Below, one piece after another: positions 1 to 8,581 of a stretch of 64,000 nt of DNA. The notes under the pieces are model-generated. The model had not been told where the DNA came from. It did no database searches and saw only the letters and a list, made by a program, of their open reading frames with translations. How positions within the stretch are numbered: the first letter of the stretch is position 1; every line of letters starts with the position of its first letter. The stretch spans positions 1 to 64,000 of the forward strand of contig JAJXUG010000021.1 in the NCBI GenBank assembly GCA_021783095.1. The letters are read 5' to 3'. Source of the stretch: Chloroflexota bacterium. GTDB taxonomy: Bacteria; Chloroflexota; Limnocylindria; Limnocylindrales; CSP1-4. A program made the translations under genes and the position numbers.

Positions 1-108
1 CCCGACCCCGCCGCGTCGCCCGACCCCGCCGCCTCGCCCTCCGCCGGCCCGGCGGCGTCCGCGTCGCCCGACCCCGCCGCCTCGCCGTCCGCCTCGCCGG
101 GCGGGAGT
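1..108. repeat. Degenerate 18-bp coding repeat (SPDPAA linker)
   Basis: Units of TCGCCCGACCCCGCCGCC recur with small changes and encode Ser-Pro-Asp-Pro-Ala-Ala blocks. This is a low-complexity linker of the cytochrome gene. The array continues past the window edge, so its full length is unknown. Confidence 0.7.
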
Positions 109-2877
109 GGCAGCGGCTCCATCGGCCCCGCTGATGTCACCCTGTTTGCGCCTGATGCCGCCGTGCCGCCCGGGACGCACCTCGACGTCGTCCAGGCCAT
201 AGGCCCCGACTATCGCGGTGCCCAGCCGCTGAAGGTGGTTGCCGTGCGCCGCATCGGCCCCTCCGGCGACCTCGAGTGGGTCGCCTTCGCCCGGCCGGTC
301 ACGGTCCGGGTCCGCGTTCCCGAGTCCGCAGCCAGTCCGGACGCACTCAGGATCGCGGCTCTGACGTCGGGCGGGGCGTGGCGTGTCCTGCCCACGACGC
401 TGGAGGCGAACGCTGTGTCCGCGGTGATCGCCGGCCCGGCCGAGCTCGCGCTCGTCGTCGACGCGCCAGCAAGTTCCGTCCCGGTGGCCACTGAGCTGGC
501 CAGGGGCGACCAGGCCAGTGGCCGGCGTGCGGATCCCGGCCGCTCCGTGCGCATCGTGGTCGGTGCGACGCCCGGGCGAGACGTCTCGGGTGCCGACCTG
601 GTGCTGCAGGTGCCCGGCGGCTGGACCGTCGTCGATCTGAGTGGCGGCACCTGGGACTCCGGGCTCCGCCAGCTGGTCTGGCCGGCCCGCGGGTCCGGCG
701 GCTCGGCGACTCGCCAGACCGTGGTCGTCACCGCGCCGGATGCCTCGCCCGCGCTCGGCCGGCCGTCGATCGAGGGCGTGTTCGCTGGATGGCTCGACTA
801 TGCCGGTGGGGTGTCGACGCGGGCGGATCTCCTCCTCGTCTCGGCGCCGCGGCTGATTGTCGAGCACTACGTCATGGCCAGCGCGGACCTCGACACGGGT
901 GCGGCCGGGCCGTACCAGGCCTCCGACATGCCGCTCGACAACGTCGCGGTCCCGAGCAAGTTTCGCGTCCGCTTCCAGGTCCGCAACGCCGGCACGACGG
1001 ACGAGGGCCTGAACCCGACGCTCCAGTACCGTGCCCTGGGCAGTGCCGACTGGACGACGGTGCCCAGTGGGAACTACGTGAACGGCGTGGCCTTCTTCGC
1101 CTCCCCCGACCGCCTCAGCCCCCAGGCCGATCCGCGGCTCCCTGACATCTCCGCCGGCGCGGAGACCGAGACGATCCGCACAGGCGAACTCAAGCTGGCC
1201 GACACCGACGACGCCGGGCAGCAGCCGGCGCCCGGCACGCACTCCCGCGGCGTCAACCCGATCGGCTGGACCATCGTCGGGGGGCAGTCCTACACCGAAG
1301 TTGAGTTCACCGTCAGGAGCACCGTTGCGGCGGCGTACCTCGAGGGATACGAGTTCCGACTGGCCGACGGGGCCACGGCCCTGGAGGGCGCCGTCAACGC
1401 GGAGGTGCGCATCGGCGCGGCCCCGCCGGTCGTCCTCTCGCCCGGGCAGCGCGCTGGTGTGGTGGTAGGTTCTCCGGTCGGCCTCGCTCCGGCCTCGCTC
1501 TCCGCCCCCTTGTCGGCCACCCGCCCGAGCGCGCTCCTGGCGTCGGCGTCCGTGCCTGCCGCGAGCGGCCTCGTCATCGACGCGGCGCTCGCCCGTGCCG
1601 TCGTCCCGCCGGCGAGCGGCCCCGTGCTGCTGGCCGCTCCGGTCGTCGGGACCCACGGGCCCTACGGCACGACGCCCGACGCGTGCGCCATCTGCCACCG
1701 CACGCACACTGGCCAGAACAAGGACCTGCTCAAGGTCGTCGCCCCGCAGAGCACGCTGTGCTTCACCTGCCACGACAGCGCCGGCACGGGGGCGAACAAC
1801 AAGACCCAGCTGCAGTACACGGACGCGCTGGTCCCGGCGAACTCCACCGACAACTACTACCGGCACGACGCGCTCGTGACGACCAACCACTCGATGCTGC
1901 AGCTCAACGAGTTCGGCGGGGTGCTGAACCGCCACGACGAGTGCGGCGACTGCCACAACTCGCACGCCGCAACCTCCACGCTGAGCACCCAGACCACGAC
2001 CGGCTGGACGGCCGCGGGCCAGCAGGCGCAGACGTCGGGCGTGTCGGTGGCCAACAGCGCCACGGCCGGTGCGGCGCCCACCTACACGTTCGTGAACGGC
2101 GTCACGAGCCAGCTGACGCGGGAGTACCAGCTGTGCTTCAAGTGCCACTCGGGCTTCACGACGCTGCTCGCAAACCCCACCGGGACGCCCACCCCGTACT
2201 CGAAGTACCGCCTGGACAAGGCGATCGAGTTCAACCCGGCGAACGCGTCCTACCACCCCATCGAGGCGGCGGGCAAGAACACCACGACCGCCATGAACAC
2301 CCAGCTCTCGGAGACGTCCTCCTACAAGCAGTGGACGTTCACGACGACCAGCACCATCCGCTGCGTGAACTGCCACGGCGACTACCGGAAGTACAACAAG
2401 ACCACGCCGCCCGCCGCCGGCTCGGATCTGGCCCCGCACACAAGCCAATACCGCGGGATCCTGCTGCAGAACTACCGGGACCGCACGCTGCTCGGCGCCA
2501 CGGACAGCTGGAACACGGCAAACTTCGCCCTGTGCTTCCTATGCCACGGTGAGGCGCCCTTCGCGGACACCAGCGGGAACTCGCGATCGGACACCAACTT
2601 CCGCTTCCACGGCTACCACGTTGGCAACCTCCCGCGGAACACGAGCACGTCCTACAACATCGACTCGTCCGGCGCGGGGCGGGGATACGCGCTGTGCGCC
2701 GAGTGCCACTTCCGGATCCACTCGACCACGTACCGGACCGGCACCCAGGCGGCCGCCCAGCGGCTGGTCAACTTCGCGCCGAACGTCACGTACTCGGGCT
2801 CGACCCCCTGGAACCAGACGAACAAGTCCTGCACGCTGACCTGCCACGGCGTGAACCACTTCAGCTACTCGTACTGA
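1..2877 (+). CDS. Secreted octaheme-type c cytochrome, 5' truncated by window edge
   Basis: The frame is open from base 1, so the N-terminus and any signal peptide lie outside the window; 958 residues are visible. The first 37 codons are a Ser/Pro/Ala linker (SPDPAA units). About 500 residues of mostly beta-like, cysteine-free sequence follow, perhaps an adhesion or ZU5-like region. From about base 1680 a cytochrome domain carries seven CXXCH heme motifs (CAICH, CFTCH, CGDCH, CFKCH, CVNCH, CFLCH, CAECH) and a last CXXXCH variant (CTLTCH, base 2830), so up to eight covalent hemes, with the spaced histidines typical of doubled-CXXCH proteins. There is no C-terminal membrane segment. It heads a cluster of maturation and redox genes and is probably an extracytoplasmic electron carrier; its partner is unknown. 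A GTG at 163 is only an internal codon. Confidence 0.85.
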   Translation, partial: PDPAASPDPAASPSAGPAASASPDPAASPSASPGGSGSGSIGPADVTLFAPDAAVPPGTHLDVVQAIGPDYRGAQPLKVVAVRRIGPSGDLEWVAFARPVTVRVRVPESAASPDALRIAALTSGGAWRVLPTTLEANAVSAVIAGPAELALVVDAPASSVPVATELARGDQASGRRADPGRSVRIVVGATPGRDVSGADLVLQVPGGWTVVDLSGGTWDSGLRQLVWPARGSGGSATRQTVVVTAPDASPALGRPSIEGVFAGWLDYAGGVSTRADLLLVSAPRLIVEHYVMASADLDTGAAGPYQASDMPLDNVAVPSKFRVRFQVRNAGTTDEGLNPTLQYRALGSADWTTVPSGNYVNGVAFFASPDRLSPQADPRLPDISAGAETETIRTGELKLADTDDAGQQPAPGTHSRGVNPIGWTIVGGQSYTEVEFTVRSTVAAAYLEGYEFRLADGATALEGAVNAEVRIGAAPPVVLSPGQRAGVVVGSPVGLAPASLSAPLSATRPSALLASASVPAASGLVIDAALARAVVPPASGPVLLAAPVVGTHGPYGTTPDACAICHRTHTGQNKDLLKVVAPQSTLCFTCHDSAGTGANNKTQLQYTDALVPANSTDNYYRHDALVTTNHSMLQLNEFGGVLNRHDECGDCHNSHAATSTLSTQTTTGWTAAGQQAQTSGVSVANSATAGAAPTYTFVNGVTSQLTREYQLCFKCHSGFTTLLANPTGTPTPYSKYRLDKAIEFNPANASYHPIEAAGKNTTTAMNTQLSETSSYKQWTFTTTSTIRCVNCHGDYRKYNKTTPPAAGSDLAPHTSQYRGILLQNYRDRTLLGATDSWNTANFALCFLCHGEAPFADTSGNSRSDTNFRFHGYHVGNLPRNTSTSYNIDSSGAGRGYALCAECHFRIHSTTYRTGTQAAAQRLVNFAPNVTYSGSTPWNQTNKSCTLTCHGVNHFSYSY

Positions 2878-2897
2878 GCCGGTCTCCTGGTCGGCGT

Positions 2898-2937
2898 CGG
2901 GACGGGCGCGGGTATATCGAGCGGTATACCTGTCCCG
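2898..2937. terminator. Nested hairpin after the octaheme cytochrome gene
   Basis: Nested inverted repeats: CGGGAC (2898-2903) pairs with GTCCCG (2932-2937), and GGTATA (2911-2916) pairs with TATACC (2925-2930). They begin 21 bases past the stop codon. There is no T-tract, so a factor-independent terminator is not certain. The AT-rich TATACC could instead be a -10 element for the next gene. Confidence 0.35.
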
Positions 2938-3133
2938 CTGAGACTCCCCCCTCCGGCCCTCCTCGGTCACGCCCGAAATGTGCGCCCTGACGGATGGGCG
3001 ACGGGACGCCGCACCGGGACAATTCAGGTCAGGTGTCAAGCCGTGGTCCCCCACGGCGCATGGAATGAGGGCAACACATGGTTCGCACGCCTGCGCGCTG
3101 CACCATTCGCGCGCGCGTCCCCGGAGGCCGCGC

Positions 3134-4777
3134 ATGAGCGCCTCCAGTTCGTCCGGCCGCGCAGCGGCGGAGAGCGAGCTGCTGGCGCGGCTCGGTCTCC
3201 CGCCCAGCGCGTCGCCCGAGGACGTTGACCAGCTCCACCTCGCCGCGAGCCAGTTCCTCGCGGCTGCGCCCTCGGGCATCAAGGGCTGGGCGCACGCCCA
3301 GGCCGCGGCGCTCGACGAGGCGTACCTCACGCTTACCGACCCGGTCGGTCTCGAGGGCTCGGCCCTCAGGAGCCCGACGAGGCCGCCGACGGTCGTACCC
3401 GGCGGGCCGGCGACACCTCCGGCCCGCCGGGGCCCCGTCCCGGCGATGGTGGACGCGGTCGAGCTCGCTCCGGCGCCGGCGGCCGAGTTCAATGCGGAGC
3501 CGTCGGCCGCGAGCGAGCCGCTCGGCGAGGGCACTGACGACACAGACACGGACGACCTCGACGCGCTGTTCGCCTCGGTCACGCCCGGGGCGCATCGAGA
3601 CCTGACGAGCGGAGGGAAGGCAGACCACGCGGCCGAGCAGCCACCGGTCAACCAGCCTGTCCTCGCCGGGAGCGCGACGAGCGGGAAGCCGCTGACGCAG
3701 GCAGCCCGCAGGCGCGGTCGGACTGCAGCGGCCCAGTCCGCCGCCCCGGCCGCGGTTCCCGCCCCCGTCAGCGCTCGGCCGTGGAAGGCGCTGGCGATCC
3801 TAGCGTCGGCCGGTCTGCTGGTCGCCGTCGTCGGCCTGGGGGTGGTCCCGTTCGTGTTCAACCTGGGGAACGCCGGCGGAGGCCTGGCGAGCGACGCCGC
3901 GACGCCCACGCCGTCAGGTCCGGTGGTCGACATGACGAGGGTCGCCGAGCTCATGGCCAAGCTCCAGGCCAACCCGCAGGACGCCGCCACCCTCAATGCG
4001 CTCGGCGATGCGTACTTCAACGGCCAGCAGTACGACCAAGCCGCCACGTTCTACGACAAGTCGCTAGCCATCGCCCCCAAGGACATCCCGACCCTGCTGG
4101 CACGCGGTGCCACCTACTTCAACCTCGGTGACAGCGCCAACGCGGAGAAGGTCTGGAAGCAGGTGGTCGCCCTCGGCCCGACCGACAAGAGCGAGGCCCA
4201 AGAAGTCCACTACGACCTGGGGTTCCTGTACCTCAATGAGGCGTCGCCCAACTGGGCCAGCGTCCAGAGCGAGTGGAACCAGGTGATCGCGATCGACGCG
4301 ACCACCCAGATCGCTCAGGTTGTGAGGCAGCACCTCGACTCGCTCGTCGCCGCCTCGATGATCCCCGGCGGCTCCGCGTCCCCGGCGGCCCCGGGTTCGC
4401 CCGCTGCCTCGGGCTCGCCCGTCGCGTCCGGCTCCGCTGCCCCGTCCGTCGCCACGCCGTCAGCGTCGCCCGCGCCCAGCGCCTCGGCGGTGAGCGGCGT
4501 GGTGACCGAGGGCGCGCAGAACCTGGCGTTCACCTCGAACCAGCTGACGGCCCCGGCCAACAGCGCGTTCATCCTCCGCTTCGACAACCAGGACAGCGGC
4601 CTGCCGCACGACATCCTGATCAAGGACGCGACAGGCAACACGGCCTTCAAGGGCGACATGATCACTGGACCGACGTCCGTGGACTACCAGGTGCCGGCCC
4701 TCGCGGCTGGCACGTACACGTTCACGTGCTCGATCCACCCGACGACCATGAACGGCACCTTGGTGGTGGGGAGCTGA
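3134..4777 (+). CDS. Membrane-anchored TPR protein with C-terminal cupredoxin domain
   Basis: 547 residues from an ATG preceded by GGAGG at 6-nt spacing; the frame is open further upstream but lacks a better start. Residues 1-70 resemble a small helical or J-like domain. Residues about 217-243 form one membrane helix (WKALAILASAGLLVAVVG). Residues 275-420 hold about three tetratricopeptide repeats (for example ALGDAYFNGQQYDQAATFY). A Ser/Pro/Ala linker leads to a plastocyanin-like domain at 455-547, with Cu ligands visible as the His of LPHDIL and the CSIHPTTM loop (Cys, His, Met). It lies four bases before ccdA. I infer an outward-facing copper electron carrier tethered to an assembly or docking TPR platform. 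TPR plus cupredoxin in one chain is unusual. Confidence 0.75.
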   Translation: MSASSSSGRAAAESELLARLGLPPSASPEDVDQLHLAASQFLAAAPSGIKGWAHAQAAALDEAYLTLTDPVGLEGSALRSPTRPPTVVPGGPATPPARRGPVPAMVDAVELAPAPAAEFNAEPSAASEPLGEGTDDTDTDDLDALFASVTPGAHRDLTSGGKADHAAEQPPVNQPVLAGSATSGKPLTQAARRRGRTAAAQSAAPAAVPAPVSARPWKALAILASAGLLVAVVGLGVVPFVFNLGNAGGGLASDAATPTPSGPVVDMTRVAELMAKLQANPQDAATLNALGDAYFNGQQYDQAATFYDKSLAIAPKDIPTLLARGATYFNLGDSANAEKVWKQVVALGPTDKSEAQEVHYDLGFLYLNEASPNWASVQSEWNQVIAIDATTQIAQVVRQHLDSLVAASMIPGGSASPAAPGSPAASGSPVASGSAAPSVATPSASPAPSASAVSGVVTEGAQNLAFTSNQLTAPANSAFILRFDNQDSGLPHDILIKDATGNTAFKGDMITGPTSVDYQVPALAAGTYTFTCSIHPTTMNGTLVVGS

Positions 4778-4781
4778 GGCC

Positions 4782-5549
4782 GTGACCGACCTCGGCAGCT
4801 CGCTCGGGCTCGGCATCGCCTTCGTCGGCGGCGTCGTGTCCTTCGCCTCGCCCTGCTGCCTGCCGCTGGTGCCCGCCTACGTCACCTACATGGTCGGCGC
4901 GACCGGGGAGGGCACCACCGGTCGCCGTCCAGCCGCCGCGCACGGCCTCGCGTTCGTGCTCGGGTTCTCGCTGGTGTTCATCGCGTTCTATGCGATCGTC
5001 GGCGCCCTCGGCGTGTTCCTAGACCGGAGGATCCTCAACTCGATCGGCGGCGCGCTGCTGATCGTCATGGGCCTGCAGGTCGCGGGCCTGATCAACGTCC
5101 GCGCACTCTGGCGCGACACCCGCGTCATGCCCTCGATGGGCGGCTCGATGGGCGGGGGCCTCGTGGTGGCCCGCGCAGGCGGCGGGACCGTCGTGGCCAT
5201 GGGCGACCGCCCCGGCTACGGGCGCTCGTTCGCGTTCGGACTGCTGTTCGCTGCGGGCTGGAGCCCGTGCATCGGCCCGATCCTCGGCGGGATCCTCGGC
5301 CTCGCCACCGTCAGCGGGTCCGTCTCCACGGGCACGGCGCTGCTGGTCTCCTACGCCGCGGGCCTTGCGGTCCCGTTCATGGCGGTGGCGATGGGCGCGT
5401 CCGCGCTTGCCACGCGGCTGACCTGGGTCGGCCGCCACCACGTTGTCGTCAATGCCGTCACCGGGCTGCTGCTCGTCGTGCTCGGCGCGCTGATGTTCAC
5501 CAACATGCTCGGCCAGCTGGCGCGGTTCACCTCGCCGCTGGGCCTGTAA
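4782..5549 (+). CDS. ccdA: CcdA-type thiol-disulfide transporter for cytochrome c maturation
   Basis: A 255-residue polytopic membrane protein of the CcdA/DsbD family. Such proteins carry reducing equivalents from cytoplasmic thioredoxin across the membrane to keep apocytochrome CXXCH thiols reduced. The two family signatures are present: SFASPCCLPLVPAY near residues 21-34, with a doubled cysteine, and GWSPCIGPILGG in the second half. A Gly/Met-rich loop (about residues 115-150) separates the halves. The start is GTG, four bases after the TPR-cupredoxin stop. Together with the next three genes it completes a System II maturation set, which fits the many hemes encoded nearby. Confidence 0.88.
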   Translation: MTDLGSSLGLGIAFVGGVVSFASPCCLPLVPAYVTYMVGATGEGTTGRRPAAAHGLAFVLGFSLVFIAFYAIVGALGVFLDRRILNSIGGALLIVMGLQVAGLINVRALWRDTRVMPSMGGSMGGGLVVARAGGGTVVAMGDRPGYGRSFAFGLLFAAGWSPCIGPILGGILGLATVSGSVSTGTALLVSYAAGLAVPFMAVAMGASALATRLTWVGRHHVVVNAVTGLLLVVLGALMFTNMLGQLARFTSPLGL

Positions 5550-5563
5550 GGAGGTCGTCGGAG

Positions 5564-7033
5564 ATGGCCCACGAGGTTCGCACGCCGCCGCTCCAGTCGG
5601 CGACGGTCGCGGCCGGCCAATCAGTGGTCAGTCCCAGCCTCATGGACCGCGTCGACGCGGCTCTGGAGGGCCTGTGGCACCTGCTCACCTCGATGCGGGT
5701 GGCCATGGTGCTGATGATCGTCCTCGCGGCGCTGTGCGTGATCGGGTCGCTCGTCATCCAGATCCCGACGGGCACGGGCGACGACCCGCTCGCCAAGTCT
5801 CAGTGGCTTGACGGAATCCGCCCACGCTTCGGCGGATGGACGACCGTCATGGACGCGCTGGGCCTGTTCGACATCTTCAACTCGGTCGTCTTCCGCGTCC
5901 TGGTGGCCGCTCTGACGATTAGCCTGATCGCCTGCTCGGTGCACCGGATCCCGGGCGCCCTGCGCACGGCCACCAAGCCGCGCGTCGACGTCGGCCCCGG
6001 GTTCTTCGAGCACGCGCCGCAGCGCGAGCAGATCGTGGTGCACGGGACCGCCGCGGACACGCTGGCGACGGTCAGGAGCGTGCTCAAGAAGCGGCGCTAC
6101 CGCGTGCTGGCCGAGGACGACGGCACGATCCACCTGTACGGTGATCGATACCGCTTCATGGCCTTCGCGTCGCTGGCTGGCCACATCTCGCTGGTGCTCA
6201 TCCTTCTCGGCGCGATCATCGGCACGTCGTTCGGCTTCAAGAACCAGTACTTCGTCGTCCCCGAGGGCAGCACGGTGCTGACGGGGACCGAGGACGGCCT
6301 GTCGCTCAAGCTGATCGATTTCACGGACAGCTACAACGTCACGAACGGCGCCCCGAGCGACTACACGAGCCAGGTGGTGCTCCTCAAGAACGGCCAGCAG
6401 GTGGCGGCGCAGACGATCCGCGTCAACGAGCCGTTGAGCTACGACGGCGCCACGTACTACCAGCGGGCGTTCGGCCCCGCCGTCGTGATGACGATCAAGG
6501 ATGCGGCCGGCAAGACTGTCTACAGCGAGGGAATGCCCCTCGACGGCTCGTCCACAGACGGTTCGAACCGGAGCGCCGGGAGCCTCACGCTCCCCGGCAC
6601 GGGCGACCTGATCAACGTCTTCGCGACGAACGGCACCAGCGACACCACGATCCAGCCCGGTCAGGTGCAGGTGATCCTGTATGCGGGCGGCGCCAACACG
6701 GCGACGGACGCGAAGGTGTTCGACCAGGGCAAGGCGCAGGCCCTCGGCAGCTACTCGGTCACGTTCGACCGCGAGGCCAAGTACACGGTTCTCTCGATCA
6801 GCAAGGACCCCGGCCAGCTCCTCGTCTGGCTGGGCGCGCTGCTCCTGTTCGGCGGTTTCACGCTGGTGTTCCTGCTCCCGCAGCGGCGGGTGTGGGCGCG
6901 GATCTCCACACGAGGCGCCATGTCGGTGCTCTCCGTAGCGAGCCTCGGCCGGCGCGATGTTGCCCTCGGCACCGACTTCGAAGATCTGATCACCGACATC
7001 CGCGCGGCGCTGCAGGCGCCGGCTCCGGCCTGA
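5564..7033 (+). CDS. resB: ResB/CcsB-type System II heme-ligation protein
   Basis: 489 residues from an ATG with GGAGG about 9 nt upstream. ResB forms the cytochrome c synthetase with the CcsA-type protein encoded next. Hydrophobic segments lie near residues 45-66, 110-130, 200-225 and 425-450, and a large soluble domain sits between the third and fourth, as in the family. The C-terminal sequence LLVWLGALLLFGGFTLVFLL matches the last ResB helix. It is 12 bases upstream of the CcsA-type gene and clearly in the same operon. A 13-residue basic and acidic N-terminal tail precedes the first helix; earlier upstream starts overlap ccdA and are unlikely. Confidence 0.88.
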   Translation: MAHEVRTPPLQSATVAAGQSVVSPSLMDRVDAALEGLWHLLTSMRVAMVLMIVLAALCVIGSLVIQIPTGTGDDPLAKSQWLDGIRPRFGGWTTVMDALGLFDIFNSVVFRVLVAALTISLIACSVHRIPGALRTATKPRVDVGPGFFEHAPQREQIVVHGTAADTLATVRSVLKKRRYRVLAEDDGTIHLYGDRYRFMAFASLAGHISLVLILLGAIIGTSFGFKNQYFVVPEGSTVLTGTEDGLSLKLIDFTDSYNVTNGAPSDYTSQVVLLKNGQQVAAQTIRVNEPLSYDGATYYQRAFGPAVVMTIKDAAGKTVYSEGMPLDGSSTDGSNRSAGSLTLPGTGDLINVFATNGTSDTTIQPGQVQVILYAGGANTATDAKVFDQGKAQALGSYSVTFDREAKYTVLSISKDPGQLLVWLGALLLFGGFTLVFLLPQRRVWARISTRGAMSVLSVASLGRRDVALGTDFEDLITDIRAALQAPAPA

Positions 7034-7045
7034 GGGAGGTCTCAC

Positions 7046-7930
7046 ATGGAAAAGCTGTCCTGGTACTTCGTGATCGCGAGCATGCTGTGGACCGCAATCG
7101 CCACGGCGCTGTACCTGGTGTACGCGCTGTCGGGCCTCCGGGCCACCCGCATGCGCACCGCGGGCATGGAGACGACGACATCGTCCCTTGGGTTCGCCTC
7201 TGGCCCGCGCACGGCCGCGATCGGGAGTTACGCGTCGATCGTCGGCTGGCTCGCCACTGCCACCCTGTTCTTCGCCCTGCTCTTCCGGGCGATCGCCACC
7301 GGCCACGGCCCGTTCCAGAACATGTACGAGTTCTCGCTGGCGTTCGCGCTGGGCGTCCTCGTCTCGTACATGTACTTCGAGCGCAAGTACCACCAGCGGG
7401 TCCTGGCCCTCATCGCCATGCCCGTCGCGCTGGTCATGATGCTCTACGCGTGGACCATCCCGAGCACCATCGAGCCGCTCGTCCCGGCGCTCCAGAACAA
7501 CCTGCTGCTCACGGTCCACGTCGCGGTCGCGATCATCGCCTACGGGTCGTTCGCCATCGCGTTCGGCGCGGCACTCCTCTATTCCATCCAGCCCGAGGGC
7601 GGCCGCTGGGGCCTGCCCAAGCCGCAGGTCCTCGACGAGATCGGCTACCGCGCGGTCGTCGTCGGCTACCCGTTCCTGACCCTCACGATCATCCTGGGCG
7701 CGGTCTGGGCGAACACGGCCTGGGGCACCTACTGGAGCTGGGACCCCAAGGAGACCGCGTCGCTGGTGACATGGCTGATCTACGGCGCCTACCTCCATGC
7801 CCGCGTGGTGCGCGGCTGGCGCGGCCAGCGGGCGGCCTGGCTGCTGATCCTGGGCTTCGCAGCAGTTCTGTTCACCTACTTCGGGAACCTGTTCTTCGGC
7901 GGGCTGCACAGCTACTCCGGCCTCCAGTAG
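7046..7930 (+). CDS. ccsA: CcsA/ResC-type heme exporter and handler of System II
   Basis: A 294-residue polytopic protein. The WWD heme-handling signature WGTYWSWDPKE lies around residues 225-236. It is followed by the conserved helix and histidine region (LHARVVRGWRGQR) and a C-terminal GNLFFGGLHSY motif typical of CcsA/CcsB/ResC proteins. It moves heme outward and, with ResB, attaches it to CXXCH motifs. A GGAGG lies 7 nt before the ATG. The nomenclature differs between organisms (ccsA, ccsB, resC); the role is the same. Confidence 0.92.
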   Translation: MEKLSWYFVIASMLWTAIATALYLVYALSGLRATRMRTAGMETTTSSLGFASGPRTAAIGSYASIVGWLATATLFFALLFRAIATGHGPFQNMYEFSLAFALGVLVSYMYFERKYHQRVLALIAMPVALVMMLYAWTIPSTIEPLVPALQNNLLLTVHVAVAIIAYGSFAIAFGAALLYSIQPEGGRWGLPKPQVLDEIGYRAVVVGYPFLTLTIILGAVWANTAWGTYWSWDPKETASLVTWLIYGAYLHARVVRGWRGQRAAWLLILGFAAVLFTYFGNLFFGGLHSYSGLQ

Positions 7931-7954
7931 TCGGAAGAACGGAGCACTGAGACG

Positions 7955-8566
7955 ATGAGCAGAGCAGAGGCGATGGCCTCGGCCCCGACTGCGGGGCGGG
8001 TCGCCGGGCGGCTGCAGACAGTCCTCGTCCTCGTGGTCACGGCGGCGGTGATCGGCTTGGCCGCGTTCCTGATCGGGGGCGCCGGCCAGGGGGGCAACGG
8101 CGTGACGCAGGTCAGCCTGACTGGCGACGTGGCTGGCGCCGCTCCGACGGTGGGGGCGGTCCCGCCGGGCTTCACGGCGCTGACCTTCGACGGCAAGACC
8201 GTGAAACTCTCGGACTACGCGGGCAAGCCGCTGTGGCTGACGTTCGGCGCCTCCTGGTGCCCGGACTGCCGCGCCGAGGCGCCCGACCTGGAGGCCGCGT
8301 ACACCAAGTACCAGGCGCAGGGCCTCAACGTCCTCGGGGTGTTCATCAGCGAGTCGTCGTCCGACGTCGCCGCGTATGCGGGACGGGCGAGCCTGACGTT
8401 CCCGATCGCGGTCGACCAGAACACCATGATCGCGAGCACGTACCGCACGATGGGGATCCCCACCCACTTCTTCATCGGGGCCGACGGGAGGATCAAGGAC
8501 GTCAAGATCGGCGCCCTCGACCCCGCCACCATGGACAGCGAGATTCAGGCGATTTTGGGCAAGTAG
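7955..8566 (+). CDS. resA: ResA/TlpA-like membrane-anchored thioredoxin
   Basis: 203 residues. An N-terminal signal anchor (about residues 24-47) leads to a thioredoxin-fold domain whose active site WCPDC falls near residues 100-104, within FGASWCPDCRAEAPDLE. The later TMGIPTHFFIGADG segment carries the cis-Pro of the fold. ResA-type proteins reduce apocytochrome cysteine pairs using electrons from CcdA. Its place directly after ccdA, resB and ccsA supports this role over a general TlpA redoxin. Confidence 0.85.
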   Translation: MSRAEAMASAPTAGRVAGRLQTVLVLVVTAAVIGLAAFLIGGAGQGGNGVTQVSLTGDVAGAAPTVGAVPPGFTALTFDGKTVKLSDYAGKPLWLTFGASWCPDCRAEAPDLEAAYTKYQAQGLNVLGVFISESSSDVAAYAGRASLTFPIAVDQNTMIASTYRTMGIPTHFFIGADGRIKDVKIGALDPATMDSEIQAILGK

Positions 8567-8581
8567 GCCACTGAGGCGACC

